Shown here: positions 12,957 through 24,816 of the stretch, piece by piece
How positions within the stretch are numbered: the first letter of the stretch is position 1
Layout of the letters: every line of letters begins with the position of its first letter
Assembly (NCBI GenBank): GCA_003344405.1
Contig: NOWV01000081.1
Location: 1-64,000, forward strand
Direction of reading: 5' to 3'
Length of the DNA stretch: 64,000 nt
Source of the DNA: Trichoplax sp. H2
Lineage: Eukaryota > Placozoa > Uniplacotomia > Trichoplacea
Made by a program: the position numbers and the translations under genes
The notes under the pieces: generated by a model
Seen by the model: the letters and a program-made list of their open reading frames with translations, nothing else
Told to the model about the DNA's origin: nothing
The model's database searches: none

Positions 12957-13360
12957 GGAGTTAGTGCTTAGTGCATTAATACAGTACTGTCACACAAATA
13001 CAGGGCTATCGTAATCACTAGTACTTACTTTATATATAATTGTCAAAGGATGAAGAATTCAAAATTCTATAAACGTCTAATTTGTGCAGACACTTTAAGG
13101 TTAATGGCATCTTTGCAGTGTAGTACAGTACAGTGCTGTAGTACGGTGTACTGTATACTATATGGAGTTAATATACACGCCTACTCACGATTAAAACAGT
13201 ACTGTCACATATACAGGGCAATTCTATCATAATCATTAGGGTTTATTTTAGTTCCCTTTTATTTTATGTATGCTTTCCAATAGATAGAGAATTCAAAAAA
13301 TTGTAAACTTTTTAATTTATACAGACGCTTTAATGAATGACATCTTTGCGCATTGTACAC
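12957..13360. repeat. Diverged tandem duplication, about 200 bp unit
   Basis: Copy 1 (about 12957-13130) and copy 2 (about 13161-13360) share in order GAGTTA, ACAGTACTGTCACA, ATACAGGGC, TATCATAATCA-type, AGAATTCAAAA, TAAA, CAGAC-CTTTAA and GCATCTTTGC. Copies have many substitutions and small indels. Confidence 0.6.
13121..13158. repeat. TACTGTACAGTA palindrome cluster (short)
   Basis: TAGTACAGTACAGTGCTGTAGTAC followed by GTGTACTGTATAC between the two halves of the local tandem duplication, about 2.8 kb before the AGXT2 start. Confidence 0.6.
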
Positions 13361-15984
13361 GTTATGCAATGTAATGGAGCAACAGGAATTTAAGGTAAGA
13401 AGAACTAATCCCTTTCCATGTATTGTAGTGAATTGTGAATAACACTAATTCACTTCCAATTTCTAAATTTACTGTACTCAGTTTCTTTATCATGCAAGAT
13501 ATTAATTTCCGATCTACGATATAACGTGTGCTGTGCGTTATTTCATTTAGATATGAACCAAAAAATGAACATTAAATTCTATGTTATCAAAAATCCGCAA
13601 ATTAACTTTCAAATGTGTTTATTGAAAGCGCAAATATTGAAGTTTGAGGATCGATATTGATCCAAATCTAAATTACAGTAGTTTAAATTGCTTATTATTA
13701 TTTAACGTTTATTGAAACCTTAATCATTATCGTTTCTACACTGATCGTTGATTGTAACTTCATGGTGTACTAACTGCAAAGTACAGCACTACTTATGAGT
13801 ACTTTACTGTTAAAAAATAAATACCATTATAGCATACTCGATGTTAGTTTTACAGTATCACATTTTGTTTCAGTAGCATACTTTTTCAGCATTATTCGTA
13901 ATCTGCAGTATGCATACACTACAGTTAATGTAGTGTGCAACCATGCATTACAAGGCATTTTAAATGTCAAGTAGGACAGTGGAGAACATATCCAATGTAA
14001 AGGTTAAGCTAGCGTTCAACTACTCCACTCGAAGCACAATACTGCACTATAGTGTATTGTTTATATACTGTATACAGTACTTTACTTTTATTTTTATTGT
14101 TGGGATCTTTTACATCAGATGCTGCACGAACAAATACTGCAGTTTTATAAATATGATCGAACTGGAGATTTTAATTCGATTTAATTCATTCTTTTAAAAG
14201 AGGAATTTATCAGTGCTCTGTAGGATATCTTCACTAATCGAATTCTATCTTTTAGAGCCTTATTAACCGCCCGATAGTATCTTGAAAGCTACATTGCAGT
14301 ATCAAGAGTTTTGATTTTGCGTGGGTAATGATAAAATTGATAAAGATGTTGCCCCGTACTGTACACTACTGTAGAGTGCAGTGCTGAGTCATCATGGACT
14401 TCTAGCTGCTTCTTTTAGTAGTCCATGGCTGAGTGTACAGTGTAACTGTATAAAATTTTATTTTATTTTGAAACAGAAAAAAGCCCCAAAATTACAGTTA
14501 AATTCGAATGATTTAAAAGTCACGGATACTATGCTACACTATAACTGAGTAGTGAGTACAGTGTTACGAGGATGGCTACTTGGTTAGTCATATTTCTACC
14601 TTTGTCAAATACGAAGTATTGCATACGAATAAATAGCATTAAAGACTACTTATCATGGTGCACGTTTACACAGTATATATATACATACAGTACTCATATG
14701 TTGTTAATAAATTACAGTAACAGGCATACGATTTGATGATTATATTATCATTATTACTTATTAATTTATTGACTTTCACGTGAATCTATTATAAGGTATT
14801 CTTGTTGACTCATTACCGAGTGGCTACTATGCCAACAGGTTACTTGTTATTGATAAAATTTTGCATCAGTTTAAAAATAAACATTGCCTTAGTGTTTATA
14901 GATTAAAGATGATAAAATTGGAATGATAAGTTGTTATCGTGCAGTGTGCTGCATGTTTCCTGTTCATGAACCTCATGCATGTTGCACACCGTATCATGAT
15001 AAGATTAGCTGCTGCAATGCATCGAAAATATGTTCTTTATACTTATACAGTTTACATACAAGTCGAACAGATGTAATGTAGTAGGCGTTCTACTCCTAAT
15101 ATAACGCAGTAGCACATACCTAAGACGTCATCAACATTCAATATTTGTAGTAACATTTGTCAAAAGGAATGAGGGATGCTCTCATCACAACTTGATATCT
15201 TTAATTTTTGAATTCTTTCTACCTATCATTCATATACAGTGCTGTATTCCAGTAATCTCCGTTAAAGTCGATCTGAACTTTGCTTTTTATAGTGATCAAC
15301 AGCATGCTGTAGAGATAAAACAAAGTAGTCAAGCAGGATTGATAAATTCGTTCAATTAATCATCACACAAGTAGGAATTGAAGGCAAAATTGGAATGATG
15401 TAGTCTTATGTACAGTAGTACTGTGTCTTATTTTAAAAAATGGTCGATAAAAGTGAAAGAAATGGATACGATCCATTTATCTACATCCACCTTATAAACA
15501 CACCTATACCATCCATTTATATCATATAAAACTGAATACAAGAGATAGAAAGAAAATACGTGCAAATATTTTATTTTTTTAAGGGTATGCTATGATGGAT
15601 TGCCAAGTACTGTACCCTTGGAGTGGACTATCTGATTACTGATGATAATCGTACATACAGTAATTATACTATAGATAATGATCATAATCAATAGAACACC
15701 TTACCGCATTTTGGAGTCTACACCGTATACACTGTTATAGGATGCAAAATAAAATGCGACTACTGATCTATAAGATGTTTATCATGGACAAATTCGATTT
15801 GCTGGGTATTGCCTACACACAGATACTACTCATCAGTCAATCAAAAACAGCTTGAAATATCGATACAACAATAAATATCTCATCATTTATCGAGGGAACG
15901 CGTCTGCATAAACGTCCATTTCCATTCTTCTTTAGATCCGATTTTCTCTCCATTTTTCACTGCGGTGGTGGTAAAAAGTAGAAG

Positions 15985-18900
15985 ATGATCATGTTGAATG
16001 CAAGCAAGCGAGGTGTCAGCGGTTTAAATGCCAAGATTTCGATCATGCGATGGATTTGCCGATCTAATAATGCAAGATATAGTAAGTAAACATTCAGTTA
16101 GAAACGGCGATTGTGACTAGTGGATCAAGTCAAAGTAAAGATACAGCAAAATAAAACGCATTCTTTTGAAGTGGAATAGTCATCCTCTCGTTATGAAATT
16201 AATTTACTTACTTACTGTTAATTAACGTGTAACATAGCATCTAATGGAAGATACTTAATCGGATTTTTGATGTCTAACTTAGTTCTATCGATGCTGATAG
16301 ACTGTAGTATCGTACCGTGATCATCGTAGTTAACTGAACCTTGCAAAAAGTAAAAGTGTCTGCAAGACTCATGCAATTAAGCGAAAAAATTAATTATACA
16401 CGTATTCATTTTTGATTGTAGAAAAATAAAAGCGTATAAACCGTATTGGGTGTTACCTTTTAGGAACTACGTGTATACAGTTCATTAACCATTAGCTGAT
16501 GAATAGTATTTGTACAATTCGATGATTAACTTGCAGAAAAAAAATTTCTTATGTGACATATGCAATCGAATGATAAAAGAGCAAAAACTAGTCGAAAGTT
16601 TTCAATCGTAAAATTAAACCTACGGCATATTCAGAAGCGTGATATATTTTATTTTACACGCGCATAAAACAGTTCTTTTGTTGTGGATGATACAACAAAA
16701 CGATAATACTAAAACGAATTTCAAATTCTTTTAAATGGCTTGCACACTGTACGATAGATCTTTTTTTTATCAGAAAAGACTAGAATTTGCTCGGACGCTG
16801 TAATGCAGCAACTTCTGATACTATCATTAAAAATATCAAGGGACCTTGTCAAGTTTTGACTTGAGAGATCCCTGAAATGTCTCACTTAGGTCGAATTTTC
16901 AATGTTTTCCAATTCACTATTATGCGATGAATTAATCGAATGTGCTATCATATTGATTAACTGACGCTCTATTTTTTATTGTCTGAACATAACTATTTCT
17001 AACTGCAAAATATTAAATAATAACCTTCGTGTATTCGTATTATAATGATGCTACACTGTACTGTAACTTCTTTCCCTCAAATGGAAATAATCACTTTATC
17101 ATGCTCGCATCCTTTGCTATCTCTTTCAGCTACAGCAATCGAAATGCCTCCTTGCGACTTTAAGCCTGAAAAGTATAAGGTATTGCTCGTAAAGAACGTT
17201 AGAATGAGCTGGTATCTTTCCACTTATGCAGTGTTCTATTCCCTTCTTTAGTAAATGAAGGTTTATTAATTTAAGTTTTGAGGATTATAATACTGTAAAT
17301 GGGAATAAACTAAATCAACATTATTAAGTAAAAAGTTTGCTAATATGCTGATCATTTCGCTTCCACAAGATATACTACCAGTACATAGAGTTGATCAGTT
17401 TGCAAATGCGAGCATTTGAAAAGCATCCATTTCTTAAAGATTATTAGGCACGATGTATTTAAGTATATCACAGTGGAATTATTGCATTTACTATACTATA
17501 AGATATTAAATATGTGTAAATAAAAGTACTTCGAGTTGGAGAGATTTATCGAGCAATTATTTGTACATTGCAATATCACAATATTTATCTATTCTTTTTA
17601 GAAGATATGGCCATGAACCTTTTAATTATACGCATGCTTAAGCTTGGCTTAAATTTCTTTAACTAGGCAATTTTGCAATATGTGATTTTTAGCATTGACT
17701 GCCCATCGGTTCTACCAGCATATTCCGTACTGTATAGTTAATAGATACGGAGTACAGTATGTACGGCGAATATCAATTAGCAGACTAACGTATTTAATAC
17801 TACTGCTAAATTATTAATGAGAGGTTCAGCGGTGATAAGATAATATGTAGTTTTAAATTTTTATTTTTGCATTTTTTTACTTTTATGCAATAACATAAAA
17901 TACACTAGGTTCAAAAATGACATTGTATGCTCTTCTGGTAATGTAACCAATATCGGTTATCATATTGTATTTTAGACGAATGAGCGATGCTTTAAGTCAT
18001 AATGTAACAACCTCATATATCTCTTGGTATGGCTTGGTCATTTATTTTTATAGGGTATGTCAGCAAGCAAAATTATGCAAATACGTAAGGAAAAATTAAC
18101 ACCCAGTCTGGTTACTTACTACAAGGACCCCTTGGTAGTTCATCAGGTCAGGACAAGCGATAACGAACGTAGAGACGTTAGAATGAGTGTTAATTTAAAT
18201 TTTGGTGCAGCCTGATTCTTACAATCAATGACTATCTACCAACAGGGTCATATGCAATGGCTTTTTGATATCAATGGACGACGATTTCTTGATCTTTTTG
18301 GTGGAATTGTTACGGTTAGCGTAGGACACTGTCATCCGTGAGTAGAACATATTATAGATATGTTGTATAAACCGTACATTATACTGTATAAGAGTCAAAT
18401 GCTAATTGGGGCTGTTCAGATTTTTAGGGTGCTTGAAAAGCTCGTATTTTGTTATAAGTTGTCCTGATTAAAACTTTTTTGTATACAGAGTAGTAACAGC
18501 TGCTGCTGAAAAACAGATGAAAAAATTATGGCATACTACCAGTATTTACGTATACCCGTCAATACATGAATATGCTGAAAAGTTAATGTCTAAATTTTCT
18601 GGTAATTTAAAGGTAAAAGCCTACCGATTTTTATGTCTGCACGTATTATATTGACATTTACTCTTTTCTTTATTTAATACCTTACTCTTGCTAGGTTTGC
18701 TTCTTTGCTAACAGTGGATCAGAAGCTAACGATCTGGCGATGTTATTAGCACGTGTGCATACTGGAAATTTCGATTTAATCTCTTTAAGGTAGAAGCGGA
18801 AAAATTCTTTCAGCTAATAAAGACAGATTAATTAATTAAAGCAATGTTAGCGATGAGTGTGACCTCAAATATAAGTTTAAGTATCTGTTTCCTCCTTCCT

Positions 18901-21364
18901 TCATAGAAATGCTTACCATGGTGTGAGCCCCTACACGATGGGCATAACTGCCCATTCAACTTGGCTTCAGCCCGTGCCTACAAGATTAGGTTGCGTTCAG
19001 GTATTTTTTAAGAGTGTCACACATTCAGGCCTATTTAATGGCATTAAGTAGTAATTGAATGTCATTAATCTTATTGAGATTCACATGACGCGACAACCAA
19101 ATTAAATTTTTTAACTACTAGACCATGAATCCTGATGTTTATCGTGGACCTTGGGGAGGCTCACGATGCAGAGATTCTGTCGTTCAGGTAAAAAAATTTA
19201 AAGAATAATAAATTGGTAATTAAAAGCCTATGTGGTAATGCTTAGATAAACACTGTATTCGGTTAGTTGCTATATTGTCACATTAATTCTTGCTAATCCT
19301 GATGTTGGATTCTATAAAGACATGTGTCATGGCAAAAGTAGATTAAATAACGTTATATTTTATCATTTAATCAAAGACTACCAGGGATTGTGACTGCAGT
19401 GAAGGTAACTTGCTTGTGGTACAATGGGTGGTTATTGCATTGTCGGTTACTAGATTGCAATAGTTAAGTTGGTAATCATGTTTGATTAACCAAAAGTTTC
19501 CTACATCATGATTAGGGGAGTGTAAAGCTTGCAATAATTACGTTGATCAGTTGGAAGATGTACTTAATCATTCGGTTCCTCAGAAAATTGCTGGATTCAT
19601 AGCAGAGCCAATTCAAGTATGTAATTATACATTCGACATAAATCTATAAACGAGATGCAAGCACATGCAATGCAGCATATTGCTACTTTTGTGTTAAAAT
19701 ATCCTTGTTACATTTTATTTAGGTATCTAAGATACTGGTTACATAAAGTGAATTTATGTTTGGAATAAGATATTTACATACGGATTGTTCATATGCAAAA
19801 TGATGTATTTTGATGTAATAGGGTGTTGGCGGGTCAGTTCAGTATCCGAAGAATTACTTAAAAAAAGCTTATGAATTGGTGCGAGAACGAGGTGGCGTAT
19901 GTATAGCTGACGAGGTTAGCGACTTTACTAGTAAAGGAAAAACTTAATGGTAACTTTATTAACTTTGTATGACGAGTGTGAATTAATACATAACAAAGAT
20001 ACTTCGAACAACATGGGTTTATGGAATTCTGCTATATTCGCAATATACTATTCCTACTATTTAACATTTATCTTTCACCATTACACAGGTTCAGACAGGG
20101 TTTGCTCGCCCAGGTTCACATTTTTGGGGATTTGAAGCTAGCGGAGTCACACCAGACATTGGTATGGAAGCGTAAAGACTAGGATTTATTCGAACTAGAT
20201 AACTTTTTTCATTGATATCTCATATTATACAAAGTAATGAATATATTGATCATCTATCCTAACATAGTTACAATGGCCAAAGGAATTGGTAATGGATATC
20301 CACTTAGTGCAGTAGTAACTACACCAGGTAACTAGTGTATACCTTGATATACAATAGAAGATCTGCCATGTTGGCAAGTCTACGCAATAATATGAAGGAA
20401 GATTTACTTTAAATAATGATGATACAAAAAGGCTACCATGAGCGTTTATTACTACAATATCAAATTATCTCCGTTTGTGTTTATAAACGTACATAGAAAT
20501 TGCTGCATCATTGACCAAGGCTATACATTTCAACACATTTGGGGGAAATCCTGTTGCCTGTGCTATTGGTTCTGCTGTTCTTGATGTAAGAAAAAATTGT
20601 TACATCGTATGGTATATGTACATTTTAGTGCTACTATTAACTCCCTCCTTTAGGTCATCGATCAAGAAAACATGATGCAAAGAGCTGATGAATTGGGCAC
20701 CTTTTTATTGAAAGAACTAGCCAAGCTTCGGGATGAATTCGAAATTGTGGGTGATGTCAGAGGCAAAGGGCTAATGATTGGTGTCGAATTTGTCAAATCA
20801 AAGGTACTAAAACCGTGATGTTGATTTCCCATTTCATACACTTTAATAAAATATCAAAATCTTAATCCTGCTTTTAATAAAAAATATTTTCTCGTATAAC
20901 ATTTTAGTCTTCAAAAACTCCATTGCCTTTGCCGGATGTTAATAAAATTTGGGAGGATTGTAAAAATATGGGGGTTCTTATCGGTAAAGGAGGATTCTAC
21001 GGCAATGTAAGTGCTATGAGTAATTCAATAGTTTCAAAGTCATTACATATACCGTGATATACAGTTGCTCAACTCTATACTGTTTCCGGTGAAAAAATCG
21101 CGTTCAGTAACGTTACTCTAGGTTGATGACGCTTTCAGATAATATAACAATTAAAGCTGATGATTGTCATATAACTATTTCAATTAGAAATATTTTGTCA
21201 TGCCACTTAGTTCATTGAAATTTACTGACTAATCGTATTCTAACACTGATAACTGTAAATCAATTTTAAAGGTATTCCGAATCAAGCCGCCAATGTGTAT
21301 TACCAAAGCCGATGTGGTATTTACTATCAACGTTTTACGAAGAGCTCTAGAAAATTATGGATAG
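15985..21364 (+). CDS. AGXT2: Alanine-glyoxylate aminotransferase 2, mitochondrial (17 exons)
   Basis: Class-III PLP aminotransferase; the animal enzyme transaminates glyoxylate with alanine and also handles beta-aminoisobutyrate and asymmetric dimethylarginine. Exons: 15985-16081, 17130-17179, 18054-18146, 18246-18337, 18489-18612, 18695-18789, 18907-19000, 19122-19187, 19377-19404, 19516-19616, 19822-19914, 20089-20161, 20268-20327, 20497-20585, 20654-20803, 20908-21006, 21272-21364; 498 residues (human 514), all in phase. Exon 1 ([17 protein letters not shown] onward) is an Arg/Lys/Asn-rich presequence; it is inferred from its ATG, strong GTAAGT donor and matching phase, since presequences are not conserved. 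Exon 2 carries the family phrase [12 protein letters not shown]. Later motifs: [46 protein letters not shown], the PLP lysine in [20 protein letters not shown] and VRGKGLMIG. Exon 9 is only 28 nt. The gene end is 253 bp from the end of TilS. Confidence 0.94.
16082..17129 (+). other. AGXT2 intron 1 (1.05 kb)
   Basis: Longer than other introns of this gene. It starts GTAAGTAAA and ends CTCTTTCAG. I see no coding sequence, repeat array or RNA gene in it. Confidence 0.6.
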
Positions 21365-21611
21365 AATGTCATATTACTGTATTAGTTTGTCAGTTTTCAA
21401 GGTAACACTCAGTTTTGCTTTTGATGATTTGATTTAATAGGCATAACACACTGTATCATCTGTTTATTAAATCTTTTTTTTCTCCAATGGAAACCTAATT
21501 CCGATCGTATTTAAAGTAATTTCGTGCCAGTACATTGCTTAACATAAATATTGATTGCTTAGCATTAATTCATTTTAAAATTAATTAGAATAATATAGGA
21601 AAATTTCGCTA

Positions 21612-21617
21612 TTTATT
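21612..21617 (-). terminator. TilS polyadenylation hexamer overlapping gene end
   Basis: On the minus strand AATAAA follows immediately after the TAA stop of TilS. If used, the 3' UTR would be only 10-30 nt. Confidence 0.45.
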
Positions 21618-24159
21618 TTATAATAACTCATGCTTTAAATAAGATTGAAAATAAAATTCGGTATCTCGCGATCGAAAATATGCAGTATCTTTATACTTAA
21701 AGTGTGGAATTGAGACGACTTGATTATTTACAGTTATAATGACTGGTAGTCCAAGTCTACATCTAAAATGAATATTCGAAATGGACGAACGATTTGGGGA
21801 TTTCTTAATCAAGGAAAAATCTGAAAATTGCATGTGTCTTACAAACAAATCTTGAGGATCAGACGATCTGTTATCTTTATATTGATAATTTATGAGAAAT
21901 CGGTTATCCCACCAGAGATTGACGCCATCAAATATTGGAATCATAGAGATTTTCTGAGGTTGTCTACTGATGATAATAACAATTGTAGATGCATTTTTAG
22001 ATTTTGTAAAGTATTTCCTTTTTGTATCATTAATACAAAACACCACGCAGCCAGCTATACTCTTGACATAACACTCTTTATTGTCATTAGCAATGTCCAT
22101 AGTAAGAATTCTCTTTAGTTCCATATGTAATTTTATCACCGACTCCAGCAGCGGTGGATACGTTTGGCCTCCAATATATTGGCAAAGTCTTGACAAAGAA
22201 CGTCTGACTATATAATTTTCTTCATTTAGAAGGTTATTCAGATGGGCTGTGGCAAATATCCAGTCGTGATTTATCTCGCAACTGCCTTGAATATGATTTA
22301 TAACTGTAATAAAAAAGCATAAATTCAATACCACATGTCTCATTTGTTAATCCAATAGCAGGCATGCTATTAACAAGAAGATCATTGCAACATAGCTACT
22401 GAAAAGTACTTGGCATACCCCTCCTATTGAGAATAGAACCAGTTTCTTTGAAACTTTCAATTGAGCTTGCGACCAGAGTTGTTAAAGAAATATTCTTGGA
22501 GCTATCTGGATTATAATTGACAGTTTCATCAGTTACAAGATTTAGTCACTACAGTATAAGCAAAACTATCAGTTTAATTAAAATTACTGCACTTTGTAAT
22601 GCTGCTAGTCCTTGTCTAATCTGATTTCGTTTATACATCAATGACATATTGGACGGATCCTCGATCCAAATGACCTTGTTTTGATGACATACTTCTTGTA
22701 GTTGTGTCTGTCAGAATAGAATAAGCACCATCAAAAGGTTATTCTGTGTCTAAAACATAAGCGATTCCTATTTTCATTCAATGTTGCTAATGAGATTGCA
22801 TCACTATAGTGCATATCTGTCTGAAGTTATAAATATAATTACATATTTTGTTACGAACTGTCATTGAAATACTTACATTAGAAAATCATAATGATATAAT
22901 GACAGCTCTTCAGTCAATCTGTATAACTAATCTGATAAAAATAAAAGTTACTATCACTATGCACTAAGCTTACATTTACCTTTTGAAAGGATAATAGAGG
23001 CCTAATAAGCGTTATAGGTGGAAAATGTAATCGCAAATTTTGAGAAACTTTCATGCATGATAATCCGTCTATGCCACTTTTACAAGATAGCCGAAAGATA
23101 AATGTCTCTGTAATATTTAAATTCAATGGTTCTCATTAATGAAATCAAGTTATCAAAGCTATGTTACATAAAATTTAGCAAATATTGTACATCTATCTCT
23201 CGATCATGCTCATATTAAAAATACTGTATTAATCGATCCGTTAGAAATGAATAGGTTATGCACATGATGAAATAGGTATGTAATATATCTAGTACTGGAC
23301 ACTGTATTCTGTAAATCTACTATGATGATCTTGCAGAATTCACCTATTTGATCATTTAAGTGATGACCAGTTAGTAAATATTGAATATTTTGGTTTTGAC
23401 ATTCTTCCCCTAACAGCCTATAACGCTTTAGCCTAGCTAATTCTTGTACTTTACGAAAATTTACTTCTTGATTCCAATTACATGACACTATCTTGTGCGG
23501 AATGTTTAGTTTATCCAATATTTCATTGACATTTTGAGCTTCTTGTGAACTTTCTGCACGTAAGCTAATTAAAGTATAAATAGTGATACAATATGAGAAT
23601 ATTGGATGGCACTAATCCAACACCACCAGGCACAAAGTTCTATCGATATTATGATACCGGTGATCAACAGTGATTGCAAATAATTTCTGAAAGTATTGTC
23701 TAGCCAATACACAAAGAGAAATGCTATCAACACCACCAGATACTGCTAGTGCTACAAAAATAAAAAAGTAAAAATTGAGCAATAAATATAGTGCTATTAG
23801 TTTATACATTTTCATAGCATATTTGTAATGTTGACGTAAATTAAGACTCCTGACGAGGATATATCGTATACTAGTACGCATACAGTATAATAATGAGTGC
23901 ATCCTACGTCCATTCCATACATTAAGGGATGAAATTTTTAGTGATGTCTAATCAGTTCTTACTTACTGTACAGTTAATTTAAAGGTCACATTGTAACAAA
24001 CATTCAAACTAAGATCTCATTGCAACGGCTATCACTATCAATTTCACAACTTGGTAAATTATCGTATTGCAAAGTCTTGTTTAGCAAGAGCTCTACCTTA
24101 CCTACAGGTGTTGATGGAGTCAATCCGTATCTTTCTACAACCTCGATAAATTTTTGCAT
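21618..24159 (-). CDS. TilS: tRNA(Ile)-lysidine synthase-like protein (7 exons)
   Basis: PP-loop ATPase family that converts the wobble C of tRNA(Ile)CAU to lysidine so that it reads AUA instead of AUG. Exons in gene order: 24102-24159, 23658-23751, 23344-23564, 22980-23107, 22593-22707, 22419-22505, 21618-22303; 462 residues. Motifs: the PP-loop AVSGGVDS, VDHRLRAESSQEA, TGHHLNDQIGETFIFRL, a (G)IDGLSCM segment, RPLLSF, and the IEDPSNMSLMYKRNQIR signature. The last, 686-nt exon encodes the C-terminal domain including LGLPVIITVNNQVVSIPHF. Six introns show it is a nuclear eukaryotic gene, not a bacterial contaminant. The predicted start (MQKFIEVVERYGLTP) has no presequence; the ATG sits 4 nt after an acceptor-like TTTTATCAG, so an upstream exon with a targeting peptide may be missing. 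A 22-codon, acid-free Arg/His-rich frame at 24210-24278 is nearby but I found no clean splice to join it. Confidence 0.88.
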
Positions 24160-24460
24160 TTCTCTGATAAAATAGTATTAACACCTTAGCATACTAACTA
24201 CTAAACTAGCTATTGATAACGCCTAAAGAGGGCTGTGCGTATCCTATGTTTAGCTGAATGAGACTGAATCCAGTACATTGAACAATTAGAATTCTTCGGA
24301 TAGTTCTTCCATCGACATGCATGCAAGTGATTAATTAATAATGATATCCTATCAAAATGGAAATGGAAACTCTACAGTATAAAATTGTCCTATGAAAATC
24401 ATATACAATACTTTACTAATGATTGAAAGTTCTGACGATTACAGAAACTTATCTAGACCG

Positions 24461-24603
24461 TGGAGCTATGTACAGTACTACAAACTTGTTGCCGAAGTGA
24501 TACAGACTTAATAACTGCTGTAAACATTAAAGTAGAACATGGAGTTATGTACTACAAACTTATTGCACCCAGAGATATTTACTTGATAACTGTTGTAAAT
24601 ATT
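24461..24603. repeat. Tandem duplication, about 70 bp unit
   Basis: Copy 1 (24461-24528) and copy 2 (24536-24603) share GGAGCTATGTAC/GGAGTTATGTAC, ACTACAAACTT-TTGC, ACTTAATAACTGCTGTAAAC/ACTTGATAACTGTTGTAAAT and ATT. Copy 1 has an extra AGTACAG. Confidence 0.75.
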
Positions 24604-24745
24604 CAACCAGTGTTATGCTGGAATAATTAATTAAATTATGATGACTTCTGCAAGCTCATTAATTAAGCTTGCGATAACTATTTGTACCTTACAGACTGTA
24701 AGGAGTAGTCGCACCTTGCACTAGTCTAAAGCTGGCGTTGGACTG

Positions 24746-24816
24746 TTGTACAGTATACAGTACAGTACTGTAGTATCTACAGCAGCGCTATACTGTACTG
24801 TATCAGTTCAGTACTA
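24746..24816. repeat. TACTGTACAGTA palindrome cluster
   Basis: Units GTTGTACAGTATACAGTACAG, TACTGTAGTA and ATACTGTACTGTATC plus TTCAGTACTAG in about 70 bp, on the promoter side of TilS. Confidence 0.75.

Larger units (their letters stand above)
12375..15984. other. 3.6 kb intergenic, NFS1 to AGXT2
   Basis: No gene recognised on either strand. It contains the likely NFS1 polyadenylation signals, a diverged tandem duplication at about 12957-13360, a palindrome cluster at 13121-13158, further isolated GTAC palindromes (near 14065 and 14358) and a small CATGGACT/AGTCCATG hairpin at 14393-14427. Reading frames of 60-77 codons here have no family features. Confidence 0.5.

Noticed and set aside
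21828-22118. 96-codon plus-strand frame
   Set aside because: Lies antisense inside the last exon of TilS, which is supported by domain motifs and phase.
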